A stretch of 64,000 bases of DNA from Acidobacteriota bacterium (lineage in GTDB: Bacteria > Acidobacteriota > Terriglobia > Acidiferrales > UBA7541). The stretch lies in the NCBI GenBank assembly GCA_003167215.1, contig PMTV01000053.1, positions 230,472 to 294,471 on the forward strand, given 5' to 3'. Below are positions 1 to 9,473 of this stretch, in pieces. Below the pieces are notes generated by a model, which was given only the letters and a program-made list of their open reading frames with translations, ran no database searches and was not told the DNA's origin. Positions within the stretch are counted from its first letter, which is position 1; the number at the start of each line of letters is the position of its first letter. A program made the translations under genes and the position numbers.

Positions 1-272
1 ATGCGGAATTCCACGCGATACCGGTCAGCCGCGACCCACAGAATCTCATAGGTCCCGTCCATCGTCTTATCACCTATCGCGTAGCGGATTTTCGCCACCA
101 AGTGATACGGAGCAGCTCCTGGAGATCGTAAATCGCTCGCTTCCTGAGCTTTTTTGATCCATTCCCTCACTTCATTTTTGTCCGGGAGCGACTGCGCGAG
201 CGCTGGAACGGAGCTCAAAACGAGAACAAGAGCGAAGACAAGAAGTATTACCGGCTTGGCTATCCGCCACAT
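1..272 (-). CDS. secreted protein, N-terminal fragment (runs off the window)
   Basis: This reading frame starts at an ATG on the minus strand and stays open to the window edge, so only about 90 residues are visible. Residues 1-27 form a classic Sec signal peptide: a short basic start (MWRIAKP), a Leu/Val-rich core and an ALAQ cleavage site. The mature part begins LPDKNEVREWIKKAQEASDL and continues with a GTYEILW stretch that looks like the start of a beta-rich domain. From memory, similar starts occur in acidobacterial energy-transducer TonB-family proteins, but the diagnostic C-terminus lies outside the window, so no function is assigned. The ORF track misses it because it lists a shadow frame (172-363). 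Confidence 0.6.
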   Translation of the reverse strand, partial: MWRIAKPVILLVFALVLVLSSVPALAQSLPDKNEVREWIKKAQEASDLRSPGAAPYHLVAKIRYAIGDKTMDGTYEILWVAADRYRVEFR

Positions 273-828
273 CACGTAACACGCACGTTATCACAATGGC
301 GCACAACGGTGAAAGAATCACTAATAACGCCGCTGAAGGGAAAACAATTCCCGCGCCAGGCAATATTCTCTTGACTTATGTTTACTACTATGATAACATC
401 CGATCAGAGCGTGTATTTACGCCCAGGGAGGAAGTCGCATGCACGGCGACTCCGGCAGTGGGCGCGAGAAGACCAAGGCACGGCTACACCTGCTCCGAGG
501 TCTCCCGCCCGTCTCAACTCAATCATCGATCCTGACCGGTTTAGACCAAAGTCCTGTGGCAACCCGCGACCATTTTCTTGCATTTCTAACCGGTTCTGCC
601 TCACATTCAAAATTGGCTGCAACTCATAGAAAACAAAGAATGGCGCCAAGTCTAACCGGTTCTAGAATTGCACACTTGCGATCTGGTATCGCCGCACGTT
701 TTCCCCAATCCTCCATCCTTACGAGCCTTCAAGACCAAGCGAGGTTGTGTTACTGTGGACAGTCGCAATGTCGCTGATCGGGCAACCCTCGCTCGCGCGC
801 TGGATCACCCAAACGGAGCTGTGAAGAG
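273..828. other. long intergenic region upstream of icd
   Basis: This 556-bp stretch separates a minus-strand secreted-protein gene from icd. I see no convincing complete gene. The 112-codon ORF at 439-777 exists, but its only recognisable content is the repeat element described at 574-675, which is present again near 29.3 kb. A first, weaker motif copy (ctgaccggttta) lies at about 532, 54 nt before the first full motif. Promoters for both divergent genes should lie here, but no good -35/-10 pair stands out. Confidence 0.5.
574..675 (+). repeat. 102-nt element, copy 1, with paired AACCGGTT palindromes (upstream of icd)
   Basis: The element contains ctaaccggttct twice, the two occurrences being exactly 66 nt apart. 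It aligns without gaps to an inverted copy at 29242-29343; by hand count 74 of 102 positions match. The ends are nearly identical (tttctaaccggttctg and ctaaccggttctagaatt) while the middle is diverged. Read as codons in the frame of the downstream gene it gives AFLTGS...LTGSRI, and many differences between copies are conservative (S/T, K/E, L/I, A/V). It ends 153 nt before the icd start codon and is in frame with it, although a stop at 775-777 intervenes. It could be a twin operator, an interspersed repeat or a decayed coding module. Confidence 0.75.
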
Positions 829-2253
829 ATGAAATCCGCCTACAACGGCGTGGCCGTTCCACCCAACGGAAAACCGATCGAATACGCCGCGGACGGCGCC
901 TTCCACGTCCCGGATCACCCCATAATTCCCTTCATCGAAGGTGACGGCACCGGCCGCGACATCTGGAAAGCCTCTCGACAGGTTTTCGACGCCGCCGTCG
1001 CCAAGTCCTACGGTGGGAAGCGCAAAATCGAATGGCTGGAAATTTTTGCCGGCGAGAAAGCCTTCAAACAATTCAATGACTGGTTGCCCGAAGACACCGT
1101 CGAAGCCATTCGCGATTTCCGCGTGGCCATCAAAGGTCCGCTCACCACGCCCGTTGGCGGCGGAATACGCTCGCTCAACGTGACGCTCCGTCAGGTCCTT
1201 GACCTCTATGCGTGCGTGCGCCCGGTCCGGTACTTCGAAGGCGTGCCTTCTCCCGTAAAAAATCCGGAACGAATGAACGTCGTGATCTTTCGCGAGAACA
1301 CCGAGGATGTTTACGCCGGAATTGAATGGCGCTCGGGCACGCCGGACGCGAAACGCGTGATCGATTTTCTGAATCTTGAAATGCTGAAAGGAACCACCAA
1401 GGAAATCCAGCCGGAATCCGGCATCGGCATCAAGCCGATCTCACCCGGCGCCACAAAGCGCCTCGTTCGCCGCGCCATACAGCACGCCCTGGAAGAACAG
1501 CGCCACATAGTGACGCTGGTTCACAAGGGCAACATTATGAAGTTCACCGAAGGCGCGTTCCGCGATTGGGGATACGAGCTTGCCATCCAGGAATTTCGCG
1601 CCTACGTGGTCACCGAGCGCGAAAGCTGGATCCTCGAAAATAAAGACCGCGACGCCAAACTCTCCGCCGAACAGATCGCGGAGATGATCGAGCCGGGCCT
1701 GGAGCAAGCGAACGAAGAATTCAGGAAGCGCGTCACGGCGGAAGTTGACCGCACCCTGGACTCCATCTACGTCTCCCACGGCAATGGCCAGTGGAAGAAG
1801 AAAATTATAATCAACGATCGCATCGCCGACTCTGTTTTTCAGCAGGTGCTCACCCGCGCCGATGAATACCAAGTCTTCGCCACCCCCAATCTGAATGGCG
1901 ACTATTTATCCGACGCCTGCGCGGCGCAGGTAGGCGGCCTGGGCATGGCTCCCGGCGCCAACATCGGCGACGGTTGCGGCGTCTTCGAAGCCACGCACGG
2001 CACCGCGCCAAAATATGCCGACAAGGACGTCATCAATCCCAGTTCCGTGATGTTGTCCGGCGCCATGATGTTCAATTTTATGGGCTGGCGCGAGCCCGCC
2101 ATCCTCATCGAAGATGGAATTGCGCGCACCATTCAGCAAAAGCGGGTGACCTACGATCTGGAGCGCCTAATGCCCGGAGCGAAAAAACTGAAAACTTCGG
2201 AGTATGCCGCAGCCATCATCGAGAACATGCAAACTTCCGTGGCTGCGCGCTAG
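829..2253 (+). CDS. icd: NADP-dependent isocitrate dehydrogenase
   Basis: The enzyme oxidatively decarboxylates isocitrate to 2-oxoglutarate in the cytosolic TCA cycle. The 474-residue protein has the E. coli-type fold signatures: [11 protein letters not shown] near the N-terminus, the substrate loop [13 protein letters not shown] with the serine that binds isocitrate (and is phosphorylated in E. coli), [11 protein letters not shown], and the metal-ligand stretch [17 protein letters not shown]. The coenzyme motif [17 protein letters not shown] carries the Lys-Tyr pair typical of NADP rather than NAD specificity. It is somewhat longer than the about 416-residue E. coli enzyme because of an insertion around residues 270-310. 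A GGAG lies 10 nt before the ATG. The malate dehydrogenase gene follows after 42 nt, suggesting one transcript. Confidence 0.95.
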   Translation: MKSAYNGVAVPPNGKPIEYAADGAFHVPDHPIIPFIEGDGTGRDIWKASRQVFDAAVAKSYGGKRKIEWLEIFAGEKAFKQFNDWLPEDTVEAIRDFRVAIKGPLTTPVGGGIRSLNVTLRQVLDLYACVRPVRYFEGVPSPVKNPERMNVVIFRENTEDVYAGIEWRSGTPDAKRVIDFLNLEMLKGTTKEIQPESGIGIKPISPGATKRLVRRAIQHALEEQRHIVTLVHKGNIMKFTEGAFRDWGYELAIQEFRAYVVTERESWILENKDRDAKLSAEQIAEMIEPGLEQANEEFRKRVTAEVDRTLDSIYVSHGNGQWKKKIIINDRIADSVFQQVLTRADEYQVFATPNLNGDYLSDACAAQVGGLGMAPGANIGDGCGVFEATHGTAPKYADKDVINPSSVMLSGAMMFNFMGWREPAILIEDGIARTIQQKRVTYDLERLMPGAKKLKTSEYAAAIIENMQTSVAAR

Positions 2254-2295
2254 CTCCGCCGCGGATTTTAGCCAAACGCATAAGGAGACTTGGGA

Positions 2296-3234
2296 ATGCG
2301 GAAGAAGGTCACGGTAGTCGGCGGCGGGTTTGTGGGGTCCACCACCGCGCAGCGGATTCATGACGCGGGACTCGCGGACGTAGTCTTGACCGACATTTTG
2401 GAAGGCGTGCCCGCCGGAAAAGCGCTCGACATGGCGGAATCCGCACCCATCCTCGGCACCGATGTTCACGCCGCGGGTATATCCACCGCCGGCGGAGATT
2501 ACAAGGAAACCGCAGACAGCGACATCATCGTCATCACCGCAGGGTTTCCGCGCAAGCCCGGAATGAGTCGCGACGACCTTCTGAAGGCGAATCACGACGT
2601 GATTAAGGGAGTAGTCGAAGCGGTCGTAAAACTTTCGCCCAACTCGATTTTAATTATCGTCACGAATCCCCTCGACGCCATGGCGCACGCCGCGCTCAAG
2701 CTCAGCAAATTTCCAAAGAACCGCGTTATTGGAATGGCAGGCGTTTTGGACTCCGCGCGCATGAGTAGCTTTGTCGCTGCCGAGCTTGGCGTCTCCGTGG
2801 AAAATGTGCATTCCTTCGTCCTGGGCGGCCACGGGGATGACATGGTGCCGCTCCCGCGTTATTCCACCGTCGCCGGAATTCCCCTCCCGGCTCTCTTGTC
2901 CAAGGAAAAGATTGAAGCGATCGTAACCAGAACTCGAAAAGGTGGCGCGGAAATCGTGAACCTGCTGAAAACAGGATCGGCTTATTACGCTCCCTCTGCC
3001 GCCGTGTTCGAAATGGTCGAAGCTATCTTGAAGGATAAGAAAAAAATCCTGCCGTGCGCTGCTTACCTCGAAGGTGAATACGGGCTTAGCGGTCTATTTG
3101 TTGGCGTCCCGGTGAAGCTCGGCGCCAAAGGCATCGAACAGATCATCGAGATCAAGCTCGAGCCCGAGGAAAAAGCGGCGCTGGACAAGTCTTCCGCATC
3201 GGTGCGCGAACTCGTGACCGTACTCGGTCTCTAG
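2296..3234 (+). CDS. mdh: malate dehydrogenase (LDH-like type)
   Basis: Interconverts malate and oxaloacetate with NAD in the TCA cycle. The protein has the Rossmann nucleotide motif [13 protein letters not shown] near the start, the active-site loop [14 protein letters not shown], in which the Arg gives malate rather than lactate specificity, the TNPLDAM stretch and the catalytic histidine in [11 protein letters not shown]. Its 312 residues match the family length. I start at the ATG at 2296, which sits 8 nt after an AAGGAG; the track's TTG at 2290 would be too close to that ribosome-binding site. It follows icd on the same strand and sits a few kb from sdhCAB, grouping TCA enzymes. Confidence 0.95.
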   Translation: MRKKVTVVGGGFVGSTTAQRIHDAGLADVVLTDILEGVPAGKALDMAESAPILGTDVHAAGISTAGGDYKETADSDIIVITAGFPRKPGMSRDDLLKANHDVIKGVVEAVVKLSPNSILIIVTNPLDAMAHAALKLSKFPKNRVIGMAGVLDSARMSSFVAAELGVSVENVHSFVLGGHGDDMVPLPRYSTVAGIPLPALLSKEKIEAIVTRTRKGGAEIVNLLKTGSAYYAPSAAVFEMVEAILKDKKKILPCAAYLEGEYGLSGLFVGVPVKLGAKGIEQIIEIKLEPEEKAALDKSSASVRELVTVLGL

Positions 3235-3251
3235 GAAGACTACGAAGAGCG

Positions 3252-3890
3252 ATGAACCTATTCGGGCGCAAAGATCGCAAGAGCGGCCAACCGTCTGCGG
3301 CAGATGCTTCGCCGGTGACTGTCGGTAGCGATCGCTCGCCGCTGGCACATCGCATCACCAAAGACCTCGAGCGTGCCGAAACGCTCGCCTCCATGCTGGC
3401 GCATAGCCGCGCCGCCCGTGCAGTGGAAGTGGCAGACCTGCTGGCAGGAATGTACATCTACGACTGGGAGCGCCTCTCGAAATTCTGGGAAGACCAGGAC
3501 GAAATCGAAATCTTCCTTCAGCAGATTTGCCGCATCAGCCCGCAGCGCTGGCACCATTGGATTCAAGATTACGACGAGCAGCGCCGCGACGAAGAGCCCC
3601 GCAAGGTTTGGCAGCTGCTGAAGGGTGCGAAACCACCGGCAGCGTCCAACGACAAACCGCTTTCCAGGTCGGGTGAATTGCAAACCATTTTGCAGCACGC
3701 GGAACAACTCGCGCCCGGGCGGGATATGGTCGAAGGCCGGGCGATTCCAATTCTCACCTGCGAATGCGTGCTCCTCGCCATAGCAAAAACGAAAGATTCA
3801 GAAATCGGCCACCGCTTGCTTGCCACCGGCTTGAACGTCGCCAGTCTTGAACAATCCGCGCGAAACCCCAAACACGCCCCGCGACACTAG
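3252..3890 (+). CDS. conserved-looking hypothetical protein downstream of mdh
   Basis: A 212-residue soluble protein I do not recognise. It has a short basic start (MNLFGRKDRKSG), a low-complexity linker, and then a helical body from about residue 30 rich in charged and aromatic residues (ADLLAGMYIYDWERLSKFW, RWHHWIQDYDEQRR). No signal peptide or membrane segment is visible. It begins 17 nt after the mdh stop with a GAAGAG ribosome-binding site, so it is probably co-transcribed with icd-mdh. A link to TCA-cycle function would be inference from position only. Confidence 0.7.
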   Translation: MNLFGRKDRKSGQPSAADASPVTVGSDRSPLAHRITKDLERAETLASMLAHSRAARAVEVADLLAGMYIYDWERLSKFWEDQDEIEIFLQQICRISPQRWHHWIQDYDEQRRDEEPRKVWQLLKGAKPPAASNDKPLSRSGELQTILQHAEQLAPGRDMVEGRAIPILTCECVLLAIAKTKDSEIGHRLLATGLNVASLEQSARNPKHAPRH

Positions 3891-3960
3891 CGCGACTCCT
3901 TGAGCGGGGAAAACCCGCATGATCAGTTTGAAAAGTGGCCGGCGCGCCGAACTTACGGCT

Positions 3961-5538
3961 TCAGATGATCATCTTGAAATTCGGCCACAGAATCGCCAGA
4001 GGCGCACTCGGCTTGCGGCAGACGTAAACGTGCACGTCCTGCTCGGACGGCATCGCGTGCTCGTCCGTAATGGTGGCGACCAGATGGGCCTCCCCAAACA
4101 GACGAGAGTACCGATCCGCGTTTTCCCCAAAAACAATCACGCACTCGCCGGAATAATTCCGCGGACCCCACAGAAAATAATTATTGTGCCCGCTGATCGC
4201 CTTCGGCAACCCAAGCGCCGGCCCGTAGTAATCAATCGCTCCTGCCTCGCCGTAATTCCCTGCCAGGATCGCGCACGTCGATTGTTCCCGTGGCGGCAGA
4301 CCGTGATAAACGCGGGCGACGGCCGAAGCCATATTCTCCCAGCCAAACATATCCCCATAAAGCTGCGGAAGTGCCACGGTCGGATCGCGCTCGGTCTTCA
4401 CGCCGCGGGCATACGGCAATATCTCGGAGTACCGGATGAAAGTATCCACGGGCAAAAGTGGAACGCCGAACGGAAGCGTCACTAACCCAGCAACCACAAT
4501 CAGTGCGCAGTATGTCGAAGCCAGCCATCGTCGCCGCTGCGCTCCGAAAAAGAAGCTTTCGAGCGCGACACCTCCGGACGCCATCAGAATCGGATAAATC
4601 GGCAGCGCGTAATAGGATTTTCCGTGCAGGCAAACGAAAATAGTCATTACGATGAAATAGGCCCAGCCGAGAAAACGAAACCGTTTTCCCTCCGGCGCGG
4701 CGAAGAACCACACAATGCCGGCGAGCCATACCGGAAGTTCAATCGGCTGCAGGAAAAGTATCTGGTCAGCAAAGAATCGCAGAGGCCCAACCTCGACGTT
4801 TTTAAACTCCCGCGCATTGCGCACCACGAGAATTTGCGGCCATCCGTTGCGCGCCTCCCAGATCAGGTTTGGGAGAAATATCGCGAAGGCGATGGCCCCG
4901 CCAATCCAAATCCATTTCGACTGGAACAAACGTCCCTTACCGGAAATCAGGAGGCCAGCCACGAGCGCAAAGCCGAAGACGAGCATCGTATGTTTATTTT
5001 CCAGACCGAGCCCGGCGATTGCGCCGAACGCAAGCCACAGCTTAGGCGACGCTCCCTTCACGACGCGAATCGCAATCCATGCGCATGAGAGCCAAAACAG
5101 GGGCTCGAATGCATTCATCGAAAGAAAACTATCAAACGCGAGAAATGCCGGAGCAAATAACATTGCCAGAGCGGCGAGGAATTGCGCGAACAATCCGCCG
5201 CCGAGTTCGCGGGTAATCCAACCCGTAAGAAAAACCACAGCAGCGCCAGCCAGCGCGGGCAGAAGGCGAACGGCAAAGAGCGAATCGCCGAAAGCATGCC
5301 GCGCGAACCATGCGATTAACGCGATGAGCGGCGGCTGGTCGATGTAGCCCCATGCCAGATGCTCGCCGCAAGCCATGTAATACAGTTCGTCGCGAAAGAA
5401 GCCGTAGTGATTGATACCTGCGAATTGAATCAGCAGCCTGGCAAGCGCGAGGGATAACAGCAGAACCATGCTAGTGCGCGCAGATTCACGCGCCAGCACG
5501 CGATCGATTGCGGAACCGGCGGCTTCCACTGAGGTCAT
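3961..5538 (-). CDS. ArnT/PMT-like membrane glycosyltransferase (GT39 family)
   Basis: A 525-residue polytopic membrane protein of the dolichyl-phosphate-mannose/ArnT type, which transfers a sugar from a polyprenyl-phosphate donor on the outer face of the inner membrane. The first extracytoplasmic loop holds the family hallmark after TM1: HYGFFRDELYYMACGEHLAWGY, with the acidic DE pair expected at the catalytic site, followed by DQPPLIAL. About ten hydrophobic segments follow and a soluble C-terminal part begins near residue 370. It is the last gene of a minus-strand run (dipeptidase, two cyclophilins, this gene), 32 nt after the cyclophilin stop. Acceptor unknown; lipid or protein are both possible. 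Confidence 0.85.
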   Translation of the reverse strand: MTSVEAAGSAIDRVLARESARTSMVLLLSLALARLLIQFAGINHYGFFRDELYYMACGEHLAWGYIDQPPLIALIAWFARHAFGDSLFAVRLLPALAGAAVVFLTGWITRELGGGLFAQFLAALAMLFAPAFLAFDSFLSMNAFEPLFWLSCAWIAIRVVKGASPKLWLAFGAIAGLGLENKHTMLVFGFALVAGLLISGKGRLFQSKWIWIGGAIAFAIFLPNLIWEARNGWPQILVVRNAREFKNVEVGPLRFFADQILFLQPIELPVWLAGIVWFFAAPEGKRFRFLGWAYFIVMTIFVCLHGKSYYALPIYPILMASGGVALESFFFGAQRRRWLASTYCALIVVAGLVTLPFGVPLLPVDTFIRYSEILPYARGVKTERDPTVALPQLYGDMFGWENMASAVARVYHGLPPREQSTCAILAGNYGEAGAIDYYGPALGLPKAISGHNNYFLWGPRNYSGECVIVFGENADRYSRLFGEAHLVATITDEHAMPSEQDVHVYVCRKPSAPLAILWPNFKMII

Positions 5539-5570
5539 CTGCTAGGTGCGGACTGTGCCCCGGCAATAAA

Positions 5571-6140
5571 TTAAACCGGGGTCGAAATTGTCGCGGACTT
5601 GATGTTATCGAGCTTCGGAAAATTCTTATCCAAGTAGGCTTTGCCCTGGTTGGTGATGAGCCCCTGGTCCGGAGATTCGCCGTAGCCGCTGTGAATTTTC
5701 TGAACCACGTCCATGCCCTGGGTGACTTGACCGAAGGGGGAGAAGCCCATGGAGTCGAGTTGTCCGTTGTTGCCGAGGTTAATGAAGAGCTGCGTTGTGC
5801 GCGTGTTTTTTCCGGCAGTGGCGAACGTGAGATATCCCGGGCGATTGCTTTGCGTAACAGGATCGTCGTTAATTTTCGCATCCCTCCAGGCTTTATTGAC
5901 CGTGGGATCGGCGCCCAGGCCGAATTGGACCACGAAGCCGGGTATCACGCGGAAGAAACTCGCGTCGTTATAATATCCGGCCTTCACCAGATTATAAAAA
6001 CGGTCCGCTCCGATCGGCGCCCACGCGCGGTTCACGTGCACGATGAAGTCGCCTTTGGTGGTGGAAAAGGTCACGTCGTACACTTCCGGCGCTTTTTCGG
6101 TCAATGTTTCGGGCTTCAACAAACCTGGATGGATAGTCAT
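5571..6140 (-). CDS. cyclophilin-type peptidyl-prolyl cis-trans isomerase (no signal peptide)
   Basis: Catalyses proline cis-trans isomerisation in protein folding. The 189-residue protein is a single cyclophilin domain: TTKGDFIVHVNRAWAP, DRFYNLVKAGYYNDASFFRVIPGFVVQFGLG (with the FFRVIPGF core containing the catalytic Arg), and TTQLFINLGNNGQLD followed by FSPFGQV. No signal peptide is visible, so it is probably cytoplasmic. Its sequence is very close to the next gene upstream (6317-7096), including the GKAYLDKNFPKLD tail, which points to tandem duplication. A CAGGGA precedes the ATG. Confidence 0.92.
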   Translation of the reverse strand: MTIHPGLLKPETLTEKAPEVYDVTFSTTKGDFIVHVNRAWAPIGADRFYNLVKAGYYNDASFFRVIPGFVVQFGLGADPTVNKAWRDAKINDDPVTQSNRPGYLTFATAGKNTRTTQLFINLGNNGQLDSMGFSPFGQVTQGMDVVQKIHSGYGESPDQGLITNQGKAYLDKNFPKLDNIKSATISTPV

Positions 6141-6316
6141 CGTTTCGTCCCTGGGCAGTTCTTTGTGAACGGCCTAATGAAAACTATTAGTAGCTGTTCA
6201 AACGCTTTCTTGGATTTTCGCGAAATGAGTATAGCTTGCCGCAGCGCCCTTCGCTACGTTTGCGGGCGGCAAGCTGGACTCGTGCAACGCGAGCCTAAGC
6301 ACAAAGCGGCAACCCG

Positions 6317-7096
6317 CTACTGCGCCGGCGGCGCTGCTTTATGAGTTCCCGTGGGAGCCGGAACCGGCGAGGTGATCTTCGCCGTCTTAATGCTGTCAAG
6401 CTTGGGGAAATTCTTTTCGAGGTACGCATTGCCCTGATTCGTAATCTCGTCCTGATGATTCGTGGGCGCGTCCGCGTAGCCGCCGTAGAGATTTTTTACC
6501 ACGTCCATGCCGGAGGTTATCTGACCGAAGGGAGCAAAGCCCTGGCCACTATGATCAAGCCCGCCATTGCCGCCGAGGTTGATAAAGACTTGGGTCGAGC
6601 GCGAGTTCGGGCTTCCGGTTTGAGCGAAAGTAATCGTGCCCTCGGCATTGGTCTGCGTCACGGGATCGTCCTTGATATTGGCGTTCTCCCACGCTTTGTT
6701 GACCGCGGGACTGCCGGTTAGACCGAACTGGACCACAAATCCGGGAACGACGCGAAAAAACTCGACACCATTGAAATACCCGTGCTTGACGAGATTGTAG
6801 AAACGGTCGGCTTCATTCGGAGCCCACGAACGAGTGACCTGCACGACGAAATCACCCTTGGTGGTCGTGAAGGTGGCTTCGTAAACGTCCGGCGCTTTGG
6901 CCTTGAGTTCGCCGGGGTGCAACAATGCGGAATCGGCAGCCGCATGCGTGGCCGGCTTGGAATTCGTAGGGGCAGCAGGTTTTTGGGCCGCGGGCGGCGC
7001 CGAGGATTGACCTTGGGCCGCGAGCGAGCCCGAAACAAAACAGGCAATCAAACTAACGAGCAAGCAAGAACTTAGCCACGAAGCAAAATGTTTCAC
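6317..7096 (-). CDS. exported cyclophilin-type peptidyl-prolyl isomerase
   Basis: A 259-residue cyclophilin with an export signal: residues 1-27 (MKHFASWLSSCLLVSLIAC...LAAQ) form a Sec signal peptide, followed by an Ala/Pro-rich linker to about residue 60 and the catalytic domain with TTKGDFVVQVTRSWAP, FFRVVPGFVVQFGL and STQVFINLGGNGGLD. It probably assists folding in the periplasm. The start is a GTG whose last bases overlap the TGA stop of the upstream dipeptidase (GTGA), so the two are translationally coupled. It is a paralogue of the gene at 5571-6140, from which it differs mainly by the signal and linker. Confidence 0.92.
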   Translation of the reverse strand: MKHFASWLSSCLLVSLIACFVSGSLAAQGQSSAPPAAQKPAAPTNSKPATHAAADSALLHPGELKAKAPDVYEATFTTTKGDFVVQVTRSWAPNEADRFYNLVKHGYFNGVEFFRVVPGFVVQFGLTGSPAVNKAWENANIKDDPVTQTNAEGTITFAQTGSPNSRSTQVFINLGGNGGLDHSGQGFAPFGQITSGMDVVKNLYGGYADAPTNHQDEITNQGNAYLEKNFPKLDSIKTAKITSPVPAPTGTHKAAPPAQ

Positions 7097-8319
7097 CGCT
7101 TTTCTCCCATTTTTTTCGAGGCGGCTTCCACTTCCTGCATCAGGCGAAGCGTGTTGCCGCCTAGGATTTTTGTGATATCGCTTTCGGAGTAGCCTTTCTC
7201 CAGCAACGCGTTTGTGATTTGAGGCAAGTGCGTTGCGTCTTCCATCCCGTAGGGCATATCGGCGCCGTCAAAGTCCGAGCCGAGCCCCACATGGTCGGCG
7301 CCTACGAGTTTAACAGCATGATCGATGTGATCGATTATTTTCGTCCAATCCACGCGCGGCAATTTTCCCTGCGCCACATATTCGCGCACCTGCTTATCTG
7401 CCTCGATTAACTGGCAGGCTTCGTCATCCCCACAGCGCTTTTTTGTTTCCACTTCGATGGCCTTGAAGACCTCGGGGTTGGCCTTTGCTGCGGTCGCATA
7501 ATCCTGGCTGAGGAATCCGACGTGGTAATTGATCTGGATCACTCCGCCTTTTGCGGCCAGAGCCTTGATCATGTCGTCGGTCATGTTGCGAGGCATGTCA
7601 TCGAGCGCACGGCAGGACGAATGCGAAGCGAGCACTGGCGCCTGGCTGGTGGCCATCACGTCGTAGAAAGTTTTATCCGCAATGTGCGACACGTCCACCA
7701 TCATGCCGACGCGATTCATCTCCAGCACAACCTGTTTGCCAAAACCGGTTAGCCCATTGTGTGCGGGCTTGTCCGTGGAAGAATCCGCCCAGTCAGTATT
7801 GATCATGTGCGTGAGCGTCATATAACGAACGCCGAGCGCGGCGAATTTGTCCACATTTTTCAGGTCGTCGTTGATCATGTGGCCGCCCTCGACGCCCATC
7901 AGCACGGCAATTTTGTGCGCGGCAAACGCGCTGCGAACTTCCGCCGCAGTGGTCGCTAGCACAAGATCATTCGGATGCAGACCGATCTGGCGGCGAACGG
8001 CTTCAATTTGTTCCAGCGCCCGCTGAACCGCTGTCGGCCCGGTAACGCTCCCGGGTATGTAGATGGAGAAAAAGATCGCGTCGAGGCCGCCTTCGCGCAT
8101 GCGCGGAATATCGATGCTACCGTCCGTGTGGCGCGCGCCAAGATCGAATTTGGGATCGAGCAGGCGCTGCGTCGTGTCGTCGTGAGTGTCCACGACGATC
8201 GAGCGGAAATGCAAGTCGTGAGCTTTTTGTGAAACGGGTTGCGATTGTGGCTGAACAGCGAGCAGTGGCAGAATGCCTCCAAGCAAACAACAAATTAAAA
8301 ACAATCCGAGTCGCGACAT
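7093..8319 (-). CDS. exported membrane dipeptidase (peptidase M19)
   Basis: A 408-residue metallo-dipeptidase of the renal dipeptidase family. The N-terminus (MSRLGLFLICCLLGGILPLLAVQ) is a signal peptide. The mature protein has the first zinc motif VVDTHDDTTQRLL (His-x-Asp), the bridging Glu region GVEGGHMI, DVSHIADKTFYDVM, LASHSSCRAL and the C-terminal GSDFDGADMPYGM that closes the active site. Family members hydrolyse L-D or D-containing dipeptides and are often periplasmic. The gene overlaps the following exported cyclophilin by 4 nt (GTGA). It is the first gene of the minus-strand run to 3961. Confidence 0.92.
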   Translation of the reverse strand: MSRLGLFLICCLLGGILPLLAVQPQSQPVSQKAHDLHFRSIVVDTHDDTTQRLLDPKFDLGARHTDGSIDIPRMREGGLDAIFFSIYIPGSVTGPTAVQRALEQIEAVRRQIGLHPNDLVLATTAAEVRSAFAAHKIAVLMGVEGGHMINDDLKNVDKFAALGVRYMTLTHMINTDWADSSTDKPAHNGLTGFGKQVVLEMNRVGMMVDVSHIADKTFYDVMATSQAPVLASHSSCRALDDMPRNMTDDMIKALAAKGGVIQINYHVGFLSQDYATAAKANPEVFKAIEVETKKRCGDDEACQLIEADKQVREYVAQGKLPRVDWTKIIDHIDHAVKLVGADHVGLGSDFDGADMPYGMEDATHLPQITNALLEKGYSESDITKILGGNTLRLMQEVEAASKKMGEKR

Positions 8320-8434
8320 TGTCCTCCGATTTCGATGGGAATTCTACGATACGTTTCAGTCAAACGAAACCGCGATCTAGTTTCGTGATGCTATAACGTT
8401 GAGGACGCACGAGCCGACTGCCAAGGCGCCGGGC

Positions 8435-9373
8435 CTAGAGACGGATGACGGCCTTGCCGCGGACGTCGCCATTGCGTAGCTTTTCGAGCATCTGGTCCGC
8501 TCCATTCAGGTCAACCGTGGCGTTGATGCGAGCCGTGATCGTGCCGTCCGCGAGCATGCGCGCAACCTGGTTCAACCCTTGCGGCGTTGACAAAGTATTC
8601 GTAGTCGACGAAATATTGTGCGCCGTGATTTTTCGTTCAGCGAACCACTTTTCGTCCGCCGCATATATCGTCGAGACGAGGCTGCCGCCAGGCTTCAGAA
8701 TCTCAGCGTCGCGGCCGATTGCGTCCTTACCGTTCACCAGATCGAAGACCCCGTCCACGCCGTCCGGGTGAGACGCGCGCAGCGCGGCAACCACATCGGT
8801 GGTTTTGGTGTCGTACACTTCTTCGGCCCCGAGTCTGCGAGCTTCGTCGGCGTCGCCGCGAACCGTCGCGATGACGTGCGCGCCGCGGGAGCGCGCCATT
8901 TGCACCGCGTAGCCGCCAACGCCGCCGGTCGCGCCCATCACAACGATGCGCTGGCCCGCAGTCACGCCCAACAAGTTGAGCGACGCGAGCGCGGTGATTG
9001 CCGGGATGGGCATTGCGGCTGCCTGCTCGTCAGTGATGCCATCGGGAATATGCGCCAGCGGTTCTGTTTCCCCGCCCGGTATGACTGCGGTGTACTCAGT
9101 ATATGCGCCGTGCGTCCGCGCCATGCCGAAGATCCGGTCGCCGATCTGGAAATCGCGTTCTCCCGACGGAACCCGTTCGACCACGCCTGCGAAGTCCGCG
9201 CCCAGGACAAAAGGATATGTGGAAGCAGCGGTCAGCCTTTCGACAAGTTTGTAGTCGATCGGATTGATGCCTGCAAACTTGACCCGTATGAGGATCGCGC
9301 CCTCAGTAGCGGGAATTGGCAGGTCGTGAATCGCTGGAGCTTCGCCGAAGCTTCGCACGGCAAATGCGCGCAT
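8435..9373 (-). CDS. NADP-dependent zinc-less alcohol dehydrogenase / quinone oxidoreductase
   Basis: A 312-residue medium-chain dehydrogenase/reductase. It has the GroES-like N-terminal domain (FAGINPIDYKLVERL, LGADFAGVVE) and a Rossmann domain with VMGATGGVGGYAVQMA near residue 150, the pattern of the quinone-reductase subgroup. The cysteines and histidine that bind zinc in alcohol dehydrogenases are absent. The C-terminus (GKAVIRL) is typical of the group. The physiological substrate cannot be read from sequence. It lies 100 nt downstream of sdhB on the same strand. Confidence 0.88.
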   Translation of the reverse strand: MRAFAVRSFGEAPAIHDLPIPATEGAILIRVKFAGINPIDYKLVERLTAASTYPFVLGADFAGVVERVPSGERDFQIGDRIFGMARTHGAYTEYTAVIPGGETEPLAHIPDGITDEQAAAMPIPAITALASLNLLGVTAGQRIVVMGATGGVGGYAVQMARSRGAHVIATVRGDADEARRLGAEEVYDTKTTDVVAALRASHPDGVDGVFDLVNGKDAIGRDAEILKPGGSLVSTIYAADEKWFAERKITAHNISSTTNTLSTPQGLNQVARMLADGTITARINATVDLNGADQMLEKLRNGDVRGKAVIRL

Positions 9374-9473
9374 GTCTCGCTCCCTACACCATCACGCGGC
9401 GGTCGAAATCGAACCGCAGAACTCCATCGCGCACTTGACCCGCCGGGTTCGTCGACGGCGGACCCCGCCGCCG

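Noticed and set aside
439-777. 112-codon ORF upstream of icd
   Set aside because: It is open mainly because of the repeat element; flanking codons are not conserved in copy 2 and no ribosome-binding site is evident.
7741-7752. aaaaccggttag inside the dipeptidase gene
   Set aside because: Single match within a conserved coding region, no second motif at 66 nt and no flanking similarity to the repeat element.
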